From the NCBI RefSeq assembly GCF_000759675.1, contig NZ_BAWM01000037.1, positions 62,001-126,000 on the forward strand: a DNA stretch of 64,000 bases, read 5' to 3'. Positions 44,872 to 52,481 of the stretch are shown here, one piece after another. The DNA comes from Neobacillus niacini (lineage in GTDB: Bacteria; Bacillota; Bacilli; Bacillales; Cytobacillaceae). Each line of letters starts with the position of its first letter. Position 1 is the stretch's first letter. A program made the position numbers and the translations under genes. Under the pieces are notes generated by a model that was not told where the DNA came from, made no database searches, and worked only from the letters and a program-made list of their open reading frames with translations.

Positions 44872-45763
44872 AGGAATCACCTACTTTCTCGATAAAAATA
44901 TCATTTAAAGAAGGCTCTTCAAGGTCAAATTTTCTGATGAATCCTTTGTTTACTATATCTTTAAGAATTTTTTCAGCAACGTATTCTCCATCGATTTGGA
45001 GATGAATTCCCTCTGCTGTGGTTTTAGTCTTAACCACCCCTGGATAATCTTTCAGAGAATCCAATGGAAAATCAGCATGAATAACAAGGTTCTTTTTACC
45101 AAAGGCACGTTTTATTTCTTTTAAAGAACCGTGTACTACTGGGGTTCCTTTATGCATAATACAAAGATGCTCACACATCTCTTCTACATGATGCATTTGA
45201 TGGCTTGAAAAAACAATGGTCGTTCCATTTTCCTTTAATAAAAGAACTGCCTCTTTAAGCATTTCAACGTTAACAGGATCCAAACCGCTGAATGGCTCAT
45301 CGAGAATCAATAATTTGGGTTTATGTATTACCGCCGCAATGAATTGAATTTTCTGTTGGTTTCCTTTTGAGAGCTCTTCTACTTTTTTATTTTCATATTC
45401 TGGAACTTTAAATCTCTCCAGCCAATATTTCAATTCAGAAACTGCTTCACTTTTCAGCATACCTCTTAATCTCGCAAGGTAGACAATTTGATCGCTGACC
45501 TTTAATTTTGGGTATAAACCTCTTTCTTCAGGAAGATAGCCAACTAAATGGCTTGTGGAATAATTGATTGGCTGATCATCCCAGGTAATTCTTCCATCAC
45601 TAGAATCCAGCAGCCCTAAAATCATCCGAAACGTTGTCGTTTTCCCTGCACCGTTTGCTCCCAAAAAGCCAAACATTTCTTTTTCAGGTATAACGATGGA
45701 TAAATCCTTAACAGCCGTAAAACTGCCAAATCGCTTTGTTACATGTTCAAGTTTTAAAACCAT
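44864..45763 (-). CDS. yhaQ: ABC transporter ATP-binding protein YhaQ (NatA-like)
   Basis: 299 aa from ATG at 45763, behind GAGAGGGGG; the frame upstream is not expected to be translated. Walker A GANGAGKTT, Walker B LLILDEPFSGLDPVN, signature ELSKGNQQKIQF and an H-loop in VFSSHQMHH. The C-terminal part (about 215-299) is an added domain seen in NatA-type subunits. It is the motor of YhaP. Length matches B. subtilis YhaQ. Confidence 0.92.
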   Translation of the reverse strand: MVLKLEHVTKRFGSFTAVKDLSIVIPEKEMFGFLGANGAGKTTTFRMILGLLDSSDGRITWDDQPINYSTSHLVGYLPEERGLYPKLKVSDQIVYLARLRGMLKSEAVSELKYWLERFKVPEYENKKVEELSKGNQQKIQFIAAVIHKPKLLILDEPFSGLDPVNVEMLKEAVLLLKENGTTIVFSSHQMHHVEEMCEHLCIMHKGTPVVHGSLKEIKRAFGKKNLVIHADFPLDSLKDYPGVVKTKTTAEGIHLQIDGEYVAEKILKDIVNKGFIRKFDLEEPSLNDIFIEKVGDSYE

Positions 45764-45878
45764 ACGAATTCCCCCTCTCAAAATTACTACGAAATTCCTC
45801 TGGAAAAGTTTCACTTTTGCAAAATATCAAGAATTATGCAAATATTATAATATCAATTAACACTTAGGAGGATAAAGG

Positions 45879-46064
45879 ATGAAAACTTACAAATTAACTG
45901 CCTTTGAAGCAAATGGGGAAAAAATAGCAGATGAAGCGTTTCAAGCTGATGATGACGCGGCAGCAAAAAAATTAGCAGAAAAGCTGTTATCAGAAAAGAA
46001 TTTACTTGAGAAAACACATCGCTGTACATCACCAAGTGGAAAGCTTTTGCTGTTCCATTCTTAA
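45879..46064 (+). CDS. yhzD: YhzD-family small protein
   Basis: 61 aa, soluble. It reads MKTYKLTAFEANGEKIADEA and ends SPSGKLLLFHS, matching YhzD, which lies between yhaQ and yhaR in B. subtilis. TTAGGAGG is 6-7 nt before the ATG. Function unknown. Confidence 0.8.
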   Translation: MKTYKLTAFEANGEKIADEAFQADDDAAAKKLAEKLLSEKNLLEKTHRCTSPSGKLLLFHS

Positions 46065-46074
46065 TTTTTAAAAG

Positions 46075-46108
46075 AAAAAAGAAGCAACAAATGCTTCTTT
46101 TTTCTTTT
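46075..46108. terminator. Bidirectional terminator yhzD/yhaR
   Basis: AAAAAAGAAGCA / TGCTTCTTTTTT perfect stem with a 5-nt loop; T-runs on both strands. Confidence 0.85.
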
Positions 46109-46110
46109 AT

Positions 46111-46902
46111 TTATTTTCCGATAAACTTTGCTGGTCTCTTTTCAATAAATGCTCGAATTCCTTCTTGGTGATCAAAAGTTCGACGCATATTTAATTGTCC
46201 TTGTTTTTCTAATTCTAATATCTTAAGTAATTGTGGGCGGTTCATATCTGCTAGTATCTTTTTCGTTTTTATCATAGCCTGAACAGGACGTTGCAGCCAA
46301 TCCGATATTCTAGCGTCTAAAGTTTCTTCTAGGTTTCCTTCGGCAACTTCCTGAATCAACCCTAGTTCAAAAGCTTCCTTTGCATTCATCATTTTACCAT
46401 CCCAAATGACCTGCTTTGCCTTAATTTCTCCTAATCTTTTTTCTAAAAAGAAGTGGGAACCACCATCTGGTATTAAACCAATCCCGATAAAATTCATTGC
46501 TAGTTTGCTCGTATTGTCAGCTATGATGTGGTCAGTGGCCAATGCTAGACTGAATCCAAGTCCTGCAGCTGCACCATTTACAGCACTAATTGTCAATTTG
46601 GGAATACTATAAAGAGTCATGATTAATTCACTAATACAATCCATCACAGGGTAGAATCCGCTTTCATCCAAGTCAGAAAGCATCGTTTTAATATCTCCTC
46701 CTGCTGAGAAAGCTCTGCCATTCCCTGTTAAAACGACAACATCAACATCATCCGATTCAGATATTTCCTTTAGTTTGCTGACAAGTCCCCTTATCATCTC
46801 CACATCGAGTGCATTTAACGCGTCCGGTCTATTCATTTCAACTGTTGCAACCCGTCCGTTCACCCTCACCTTTACCTTATCCGTTACAAAATTAATCGTC
46901 AC
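46111..46902 (-). CDS. yhaR: Enoyl-CoA hydratase/isomerase YhaR
   Basis: 263 aa with GTG at 46902, 8 nt after GGGAGG; the frame runs 12 codons farther but has no better site. Crotonase fold: VEMNRPDALNALD, the oxyanion hole AFSAGGDIKTM, and SAVNGAAAGLGFSLALATDHI. IPDGGSHFFLEKRLG carries the Asp seen in isomerase members in place of the second catalytic Glu. It probably acts in fatty-acid or aromatic acid degradation. Adjacent to the acyl-CoA ligase but with a terminator between them. Confidence 0.87.
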   Translation of the reverse strand: MTINFVTDKVKVRVNGRVATVEMNRPDALNALDVEMIRGLVSKLKEISESDDVDVVVLTGNGRAFSAGGDIKTMLSDLDESGFYPVMDCISELIMTLYSIPKLTISAVNGAAAGLGFSLALATDHIIADNTSKLAMNFIGIGLIPDGGSHFFLEKRLGEIKAKQVIWDGKMMNAKEAFELGLIQEVAEGNLEETLDARISDWLQRPVQAMIKTKKILADMNRPQLLKILELEKQGQLNMRRTFDHQEGIRAFIEKRPAKFIGK

Positions 46903-47026
46903 CCCAAACGCCTCCCATAAACTTATATTCATTTCCATTATAGCTTGAATTGCAGTGATAAAAAATAAATTTTCATAATATAGGGAATTTTCACTATCGC
47001 TACTTACTATAACTATTTTTACGACT

Positions 47027-47058
47027 AAAAGGACAAAGAGCAGCCTCTTTGTCCTTTT
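47027..47058. terminator. Terminator after the acyl-CoA ligase
   Basis: Perfect 14-bp stem AAAAGGACAAAGAG / CTCTTTGTCCTTTT around CAGC, near the minus-strand stop. The T-tail is short on both sides. Confidence 0.75.
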
Positions 47059-47064
47059 AAAAAC

Positions 47065-48681
47065 TTACTTCCTTAGTACTTCCTTTTGTACCTGCTCTCT
47101 TAATGTCATCTTTAAAAACTTCCCAACAGAAGTCTTCGGAATTTCCTCTAAGAACAAGATTTCATCAGGAAGCCACCATTTAGCAAACTGGGGCGTTAAA
47201 AATTCAATTAACTCTTCCTTTGTCACCATATCTTTATATCCGTCTTTTAACACAATACAAGCAAACGGCCTTTCCTGCCATTGTTCATGCGGGACAGCAA
47301 CTACTGCCGCTTCAAACACCGATTCATGGGCCATTAAGGCATTTTCTATATCCACGGAAGAGATCCATTCGCCACCGCTCTTAATTAAATCTTTTGTTCG
47401 ATCGACTATTTTTACAAACCCTTCCTCGTCAATCGTTACTACATCACCTGTGTGAAGCCAGCCGTCATGAAATGCATCTTCTGTTCTCTCATCCTTATAA
47501 TACTCGGAGGCAATCCACGGACCCTTGATGCATAATTCTCCCATTTCTTTGCCATCCCAAGCCACTTCTCCATCCTTGCCGACAATTTTAATGCTTAATC
47601 CAGGAACTAAGACACCTTGCTTTGCTCTTATTTCTAGTCTTTCCTCATAATCTAAATTTTCCTGATAGCTTTTTAATGTTGAAATAACCACTAGCGGGCT
47701 TGTTTCAGTCATACCATATGCATGTAAGAATGGGATGTTATGACGTTGTTCAAATGCCTTAATCATCCCTTTAGGAGCTGCTGAACCGCCACAAAGTACT
47801 CCTCTTAAACTACTAAGGTCGTAAGAGCCCTCATCAAGTTCTTTTAACAAACCAAGCCAAATCGTTGGGACACCCGCAGTTATGGTAACTTTTTCACTTT
47901 CAATAAGTTCTGCAAGTAGTTTTGGTGTAAAATATGGTCCCGGCAACACTAAGGATGTCCCAAACCATACAGCTGCAAATGGCATTCCCCATGCATTGGC
48001 ATGGAACATAGGCACCACTGGTAAGGCAATATCTTTTTCACTCATTGCCGCACTATCTGCAAGCCCTAAAGCCATACTATGAAGAAAAATCCCTCTATGG
48101 GAGTATACGACTCCTTTTGGATGTCCTGTAGTCGCAGATGTATAGCACATTCCAGCAGGATCATTTTCTTCTATATCTTCAGGATATTTGAAATTTGGAT
48201 TTGCTTCAGCTAATAGATCTTCGTAATGATAGATTGGTGAAAGTGTGGTTTCAGGAAGTACCTTGTCGTCTGTCATGATTACATAAGCCTTAACGCTTTT
48301 TAGCTCAGATGCACATTTTTCAAGTAATGGAATTAAGTCAGGGTCTACTAAGAGGACACTATCTTCTGCATGGTTGATAATATAAGAAATATGCTGTGGA
48401 GAAAGACGGATGTTAATCGTATGAAGGACAGAACCGATACACGGAATCGCAAAATATGCTTCTAGATGGCGATGATGGTTCCATGCAAGTGTTCCTACCC
48501 TATCACCTTTTTCTACACCTAGTTTTTTTAGACCATCTGCTAACCTTCTCGTTCTTTCACCGATTTGTTTATACGTAAAACGGTGAATGCCGCTTGCTGT
48601 TCTAGAAACTACTTGCTTCTTTGGAAAATACTTTTCTGCTCTTTCAATCATCTGTGGCATTGTTAAAGGTGTTTGCATCAT
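47065..48681 (-). CDS. Acyl-CoA ligase (fatty-acyl, AMP-forming)
   Basis: 538 aa from ATG at 48681; AGGGAGGGG lies about 8-9 nt upstream, whereas the longer TTG frame passes through a cre site. Domains: CYTSATTGHPKGVVYSHRG (AMP-binding P-loop, with A for the usual G), HAYGMTETSP, GWLHTGDVVTIDEEGFVKIV and the catalytic lysine in IPKTSVGKFLKMTL. It is close to medium/long-chain fatty acid ligases (AlkK/FadD3-like). A perfect CcpA site suggests repression by glucose. Substrate chain length unknown. Confidence 0.88.
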   Translation of the reverse strand: MMQTPLTMPQMIERAEKYFPKKQVVSRTASGIHRFTYKQIGERTRRLADGLKKLGVEKGDRVGTLAWNHHRHLEAYFAIPCIGSVLHTINIRLSPQHISYIINHAEDSVLLVDPDLIPLLEKCASELKSVKAYVIMTDDKVLPETTLSPIYHYEDLLAEANPNFKYPEDIEENDPAGMCYTSATTGHPKGVVYSHRGIFLHSMALGLADSAAMSEKDIALPVVPMFHANAWGMPFAAVWFGTSLVLPGPYFTPKLLAELIESEKVTITAGVPTIWLGLLKELDEGSYDLSSLRGVLCGGSAAPKGMIKAFEQRHNIPFLHAYGMTETSPLVVISTLKSYQENLDYEERLEIRAKQGVLVPGLSIKIVGKDGEVAWDGKEMGELCIKGPWIASEYYKDERTEDAFHDGWLHTGDVVTIDEEGFVKIVDRTKDLIKSGGEWISSVDIENALMAHESVFEAAVVAVPHEQWQERPFACIVLKDGYKDMVTKEELIEFLTPQFAKWWLPDEILFLEEIPKTSVGKFLKMTLREQVQKEVLRK

Positions 48682-48702
48682 TGCTAAAATCCCCTCCCTA
48701 AC

Positions 48703-48716
48703 TGAAAGCGTTTTCA
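48703..48716. promoter_or_regulatory. CcpA cre site of the acyl-CoA ligase
   Basis: TGAAAGCGTTTTCA matches TGWAARCGYTWNCW at every position. It lies 22 bp before the chosen start codon, where CcpA-HPr(Ser-P) would block transcription. Carbon catabolite repression of fatty acid use is expected. Confidence 0.85.
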
Positions 48717-48798
48717 AATCATAGTATCCTATGACTGTTATCCTATAAAATATTCGTCAAGTTTATGACATTTCCTCTATTAAAGACCCAATTTCGGA

Positions 48799-48830
48799 TA
48801 AAAAAATCTCCTGCCTATTAAGCAAGAGAT
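48799..48830 (-). terminator. Terminator after hemZ
   Basis: ATCTCTTGC / GCAGGAGAT (one G-U) with a TTTTTTT tail on the minus strand; it overlaps the hemZ stop. Confidence 0.8.
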
Positions 48831-50329
48831 CCTCTTTCAGAGAAAATTTCATCTAATATTTTCATTTTTTCTTCCGTGTAAGCTTCAAAGCTTTCATTAT
48901 ATGTTTTAGGATCTTTAGGATTAGCAAAATGGGTAATTTTCCCTGTTTTTGAGTCGATAAATTTACTTGCTGCTCCACATCCAAGCCCAATAATCGTCTG
49001 CTGTTCTTCCATAATCATGATATTATATATGCTTTCTTGATTTGGAAATGCGTAGCCAACATTTTCAAGATTACCAAGAATGTTTTTTTGTCGGTAGAGA
49101 TAATAGGGAACATATCCGTGATTACCTGTCCATTCTTGGGCAAGATTCATCATTTGTTCTACTTCATCACGACCTGCCACTTTATATTTATCCTTGTTTT
49201 TCGTCATTTCTGATGCACGTTTGAACGATAAGGTATGAACGGTTAAGGATTCGGGCATTAGCTTTTCTGTTTCAGCAAGTGAATGTGTAAATTCAGCCAT
49301 CCCTTCACCTGGCAGACCAATAATGAGATCCATATTAATATTGTTCATGCCCATTTCTCTTGCTAAATGATATTTATCAATTGTTTCCGTTACCGTGTGA
49401 TGTCTCCCGATAGCTTTTAATGTTTCTTGGGTATAGGATTGTGGATTAATACTAATCCTGTCTATTTTCCATTTCTTTAATACCTCTAATTTTTCAGGGG
49501 TAATTGTATCCGGACGACCCGCTTCAACGGTAATCTCACGTATCTTTTCAACGTCCGGGAATGAAGCATACATTTCTTCGTAAAGCATATCCATTTCTTC
49601 AGCCGTAATACTAGTAGGTGTACCGCCGCCATAGTAAACAGTTGTAATCTGTATACCCTTTGTCTTTAACCATTCACCGATTTTTTTTATTTCATAATGA
49701 AGACCACCTAAAAACGAATCAACGGATCCTTGTCTGCCGTTTATTGCATAGGCCGGGAATGTACAGTATGCACATTTTGTTGGACAAAATGGAATACCGA
49801 TATAAATGCTAACTTCTTTTTGAAGTGAATAGAGATCTGGAACAATGGCTAACTGCCTGTCAACAATTTGCTGCATGATATTGATCTTTTCATCTGTAAT
49901 TAGGTAATCATCTTTTAATTGCTGGTGGGCTATTTCTTGAGGAATACCTTCCTGTACTTTACGATGTAATAGCTTGGTTGGTCTAATCCCAGTTAAGATT
50001 CCCCACTTTTGGGTGATACCTGTCCAATTCTGTAAAAGGACTAAATAAACATGAGCAACTGCATTTTTGATCTGCTTGAATTTTTCCTTCTCTGAATGCA
50101 CAGGCTTGAATTCCTTTTCATAGCTCTCCGTAACGGAATTTCCTTCTTTATCTTTGAGAACAGCTGTAACATAAATAAAGTGGTTATTTACTAAAGAAAA
50201 ATTTATAATTAAATCTACATCTTCATCTTTAACTATTATAATCTCGGTTTCTTCGAAAAATAAGTTTCCGATGAGCTGCAATGTCCTGTCAAATCGTTCA
50301 TCTTCTAAACCTAAAACACTAATTCGCAC
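48818..50329 (-). CDS. hemZ: Coproporphyrinogen III dehydrogenase-like radical SAM enzyme HemZ
   Basis: 503 aa from GTG at 50329, after AAAAAGGTG; this start matches the usual HemZ N-terminus. The radical SAM cluster CxxxCxxC is C182-P-T-K-C186-A-Y-C189. YYGGGTPTSI, RISINPQS and MDLIIGLPGEG follow. HemZ resembles oxygen-independent coproporphyrinogen oxidase HemN, but some family members are haem chaperones. In this organism HemY serves aerobic haem synthesis, so HemZ is likely for low oxygen or haem trafficking. Confidence 0.88.
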   Translation of the reverse strand: MRISVLGLEDERFDRTLQLIGNLFFEETEIIIVKDEDVDLIINFSLVNNHFIYVTAVLKDKEGNSVTESYEKEFKPVHSEKEKFKQIKNAVAHVYLVLLQNWTGITQKWGILTGIRPTKLLHRKVQEGIPQEIAHQQLKDDYLITDEKINIMQQIVDRQLAIVPDLYSLQKEVSIYIGIPFCPTKCAYCTFPAYAINGRQGSVDSFLGGLHYEIKKIGEWLKTKGIQITTVYYGGGTPTSITAEEMDMLYEEMYASFPDVEKIREITVEAGRPDTITPEKLEVLKKWKIDRISINPQSYTQETLKAIGRHHTVTETIDKYHLAREMGMNNINMDLIIGLPGEGMAEFTHSLAETEKLMPESLTVHTLSFKRASEMTKNKDKYKVAGRDEVEQMMNLAQEWTGNHGYVPYYLYRQKNILGNLENVGYAFPNQESIYNIMIMEEQQTIIGLGCGAASKFIDSKTGKITHFANPKDPKTYNESFEAYTEEKMKILDEIFSERGSLA

Positions 50330-50349
50330 AAAAATCACCTTTTTCTATG

Positions 50350-50415
50350 AAAAGCGGAAGCGCCTTGACCAGGAGCGATAAGCATAAGACGAGCCCCTTG
50401 GCGCTGAGCTAGACA
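50350..50415. repeat. Dispersed hairpin repeat, copy 2 (short form)
   Basis: Begins AAAAGCGGAAGCGCCTTG and ends GGCGCTGAGCTAGACA. AAGCGCC pairs with GGCGCTG-type bases; the middle retains ATAAGCATAAGACGAGCC, shared with copy 1. It lies just upstream of hemZ. Confidence 0.8.
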
Positions 50416-50484
50416 CTATTTAAAACTCCTTTAAGTTTACAGAATCAATATTATAAGGTCAATACAATGGAAATCATTGACTGC
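50416..50484. other. Spacer between hairpin repeat and tandem array
   Basis: About 70 AT-rich bases between the hairpin repeat and the 52-bp array. No gene or signal was recognised. Confidence 0.4.
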
Positions 50485-50916
50485 TGTTTTCAAGTTTTCA
50501 TAACCGCTATGAGTGACCACTCTTTCTTCTTTTTGCTGTTTCCGGGCTCTCATAACCGCTATGAGTGACCACTCTTTCTTCTTTTTGCTGTTTCCGGGCT
50601 CTCATAACCGCTATGAGTGACCACTCTTTCTCCTTTTTGCTGTTTCCGGGCTCTCATAACCCCCATGAGTGACCACTCTTTCTCCTTTTTGCTGTTTCCG
50701 GGCTCTCATAACCGCTATGAGTGACCACTCTTTCTCCTTTTTGCTGTTTCCGGGCTCTCATAACCGCTATGAGTGACCACTCTTTTTTCTTTTTGCTGTT
50801 TCCGGGCTCTCATAACCGCTATGAGTGACCACTCTTTCTCCTTTTTGCTGTTTCCGGGCTCTCATAACCCCTATGAGTGACCACTCTTTCTTCTTTTTGC
50901 TGTTTCCGGGCTCTCA
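50485..50916. repeat. Tandem array, 8 units of exactly 52 bp
   Basis: GAGTGACCAC recurs at 50511, 50563, 50615, 50667, 50719, 50771, 50823 and 50875, exactly 52 bp apart. Each unit carries the dyad CTCATAACCGCTATGAG followed by GAGTGACCACTC, so GAG can pair with either side. Then comes a T/C-rich run (CTTTCTTCTTTTTGCTG). Unit 1 has a diverged left edge. Units differ at few sites: TTC or TCC in the run, and ACCGCT changed to ACCCCC or ACCCCT in units 4 and 8. 52 is not a multiple of three and no frame is kept, so it is not coding. No spacers, hence not CRISPR. Confidence 0.93.
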
Positions 50917-50917
50917 A

Positions 50918-50954
50918 AGTAAAGAGACATCACCGCATGAATACGATGATGTCT
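50918..50954 (-). terminator. Terminator after yhaX
   Basis: GAGACATCA / TGATGTCTC perfect 9-bp stem with a long loop, and TTTACTTTG on the minus strand. It abuts the tandem array. Confidence 0.65.
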
Positions 50955-50960
50955 CCTTCC

Positions 50961-51830
50961 TCACTTTTTAATGATATTCATTTTCCTTAAAAACTCAATT
51001 GGCTGTTGTTTTCTGAAGTGTTCTTTAACCATATAGGCTACACCATTCTCATTTCTTGATCTGGTTACCCAATCCGCGGCTCTTTTTACCTCGAATTCGG
51101 CATTCCACATTGCAACGCCTAACCCTGCTGCTTCAATCACTGGAATATCATCTAAGCCTTCACCGATTACGACCATTTCCTTTAGCTGGATACCAAGGTG
51201 GCTTCCAAGATAGGCTAACGCCTTTAACTTTGAAACACCTGCTGCGACAATATCTAATCGCAACCTGTCTAATTGAATGGTTTCAATTTCTGTAAACATC
51301 TTTTCAATAGCCTGTTTCGCATCCTGAAGGTCACTTTCCTCTTCAAAATAAACCTCAATTTTCGGTGGAGTAACAGGTTGATCATGTAAGTATTCACTTA
51401 GTGACGAAACAAATTGCTGAGAATAAAAAACAGGATCACCTGATGTAAAAACGGTTTTTGCCAACAAATTGTTGTTTAATTTCAGCCTATTTGCTAAAGA
51501 AAATTGTTCATGTACCAGCCTAATTTGACAGGGCATACCTTCTAGAAAACGAACTGCATCATAAGTAATATTCTCGTTAATTCTTTGGACATAATTTTGT
51601 TTATCTTGGATATTTGCAATAAAGGCACCTTGATGAGTGATTAGCGGGTTTTTTATTTTTAATGCCCTTGCAACCTTCTTGGCTGAGGGAAAACTTCGTG
51701 ATGTCATAAGAGTTACATAAATTCCTTTTTGCTGAACATAATCAATAGCTTCCTTAGTTGACTTATGAATTTTCCCGTTACTTTGTAATAGAGTTCCATC
51801 AATATTTAATGCAAGCAAACGATAAATCAT
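50961..51830 (-). CDS. yhaX: HAD-superfamily (Cof-type) protein YhaX
   Basis: 289 aa from ATG at 51830, with AGGGGG upstream. A Cof-like HAD fold: TLMTSRSFPSAKKVARAL, a C2 cap domain, then KLKALAYLGSHLGI and VVIGEGLDDIPVIEAAGLGVAM (metal site). Motif I reads LNIDGTLL: the nucleophile Asp is replaced by Asn9, while Asp11 is kept. This predicts weak or altered phosphatase activity. Size and position between hemZ and yheA fit YhaX, a sporulation-linked gene in B. subtilis. Confidence 0.82.
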   Translation of the reverse strand: MIYRLLALNIDGTLLQSNGKIHKSTKEAIDYVQQKGIYVTLMTSRSFPSAKKVARALKIKNPLITHQGAFIANIQDKQNYVQRINENITYDAVRFLEGMPCQIRLVHEQFSLANRLKLNNNLLAKTVFTSGDPVFYSQQFVSSLSEYLHDQPVTPPKIEVYFEEESDLQDAKQAIEKMFTEIETIQLDRLRLDIVAAGVSKLKALAYLGSHLGIQLKEMVVIGEGLDDIPVIEAAGLGVAMWNAEFEVKRAADWVTRSRNENGVAYMVKEHFRKQQPIEFLRKMNIIKK

Positions 51831-51909
51831 TACGCTGCCCCCTGTTCTTGGTGAAGATACCCTTATATCACTTTTATGATTTTTCACCCAAAGATAGAAC
51901 AAGTGCATT

Positions 51910-51942
51910 AGAAAAGAAAAAAACTTCCGGAAAAACCGAAAG
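51910..51942 (-). terminator. Terminator after yheA
   Basis: CTTTCGG / CCGGAAG stem (one G-U) with a T5 loop, then TTTTTTTCTTTT on the minus strand. Confidence 0.8.
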
Positions 51943-51956
51943 CTTTTGTTACGTTC

Positions 51957-52304
51957 TTATAAATTTCCGTATAGTTCCTCTAAAGGCTTCATAATTAGTT
52001 GATTTAGCTCCCCAATAATCATGCCCATCCGCTGTTCTGCCTGCATGAGTCGAGAGATTTTTTCATTTTGTTGGACAAGTGCTACCGTTGCTTGCGCCTG
52101 CTGGACTTCCTGCTCTGATATTTCTTGCCCCATCATTTGTTTTTGTTGTAAACTCATTTGAATTTTGCGGAAGTTATCAAACATATTTTTTGCTGCTGGG
52201 TCTGCATTTACTTCATTATACATTTGCTGTAATTGTTTATACTCAACACTTTGACGAATAGCTTTTTCTAATGCATAAGCTGCATCGTATAAATTAACGG
52301 ACAT
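51957..52304 (-). CDS. yheA: YheA, YlbF/YmcA-family protein
   Basis: 115 aa from ATG at 52304, behind AGAGGAG. Almost wholly helical, with YDAAYALEKAIRQS, MYNEVNADPAAKNMFDNFR and QQKQMMGQEISEQEVQQ, the DUF964 pattern. Relatives YlbF, YmcA and YaaT control RNase Y and phosphorelay in biofilm, competence and sporulation; the role of YheA is unknown. Neighbouring yhaX and yheC/D keep the B. subtilis order. Confidence 0.88.
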   Translation of the reverse strand: MSVNLYDAAYALEKAIRQSVEYKQLQQMYNEVNADPAAKNMFDNFRKIQMSLQQKQMMGQEISEQEVQQAQATVALVQQNEKISRLMQAEQRMGMIIGELNQLIMKPLEELYGNL

Positions 52305-52396
52305 TGTTCCCACTCCTCTTATGAAAATAATCTTAATAACTATAACAAACTATGTTGGTAAATGCGAGAATGTTCAATAAGGCTCCAATTATGAAT

Positions 52397-52425
52397 CACC
52401 ATCCATTAGGCGATAACATACGATA
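52397..52425 (+). promoter_or_regulatory. Sigma-K/sigma-E-type promoter of the yheD/yheC cluster
   Basis: CAC at 52397-52399, a 17-bp spacer and CATACGATA at 52417-52425. The same -10 and the flank ATGAATCAC stand before gerPA (1815-1846), with a 16-bp spacer there. This supports mother-cell expression late in sporulation. The start codon is 57 bp downstream. Confidence 0.62.
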
Positions 52426-52481
52426 CCATATCAACTAATGCCTATTTTTAACACATATTCGCCAATAAATGAGGAGTGACT

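Noticed and set aside
46902..46938. FadR operator before yhaR
   Set aside because: Only one half-site-like ATTCATT is present; no palindrome.
50485..50916. CRISPR array
   Set aside because: Regular 52-bp period but no unique spacers; the whole unit is repeated, and there are no cas genes nearby.
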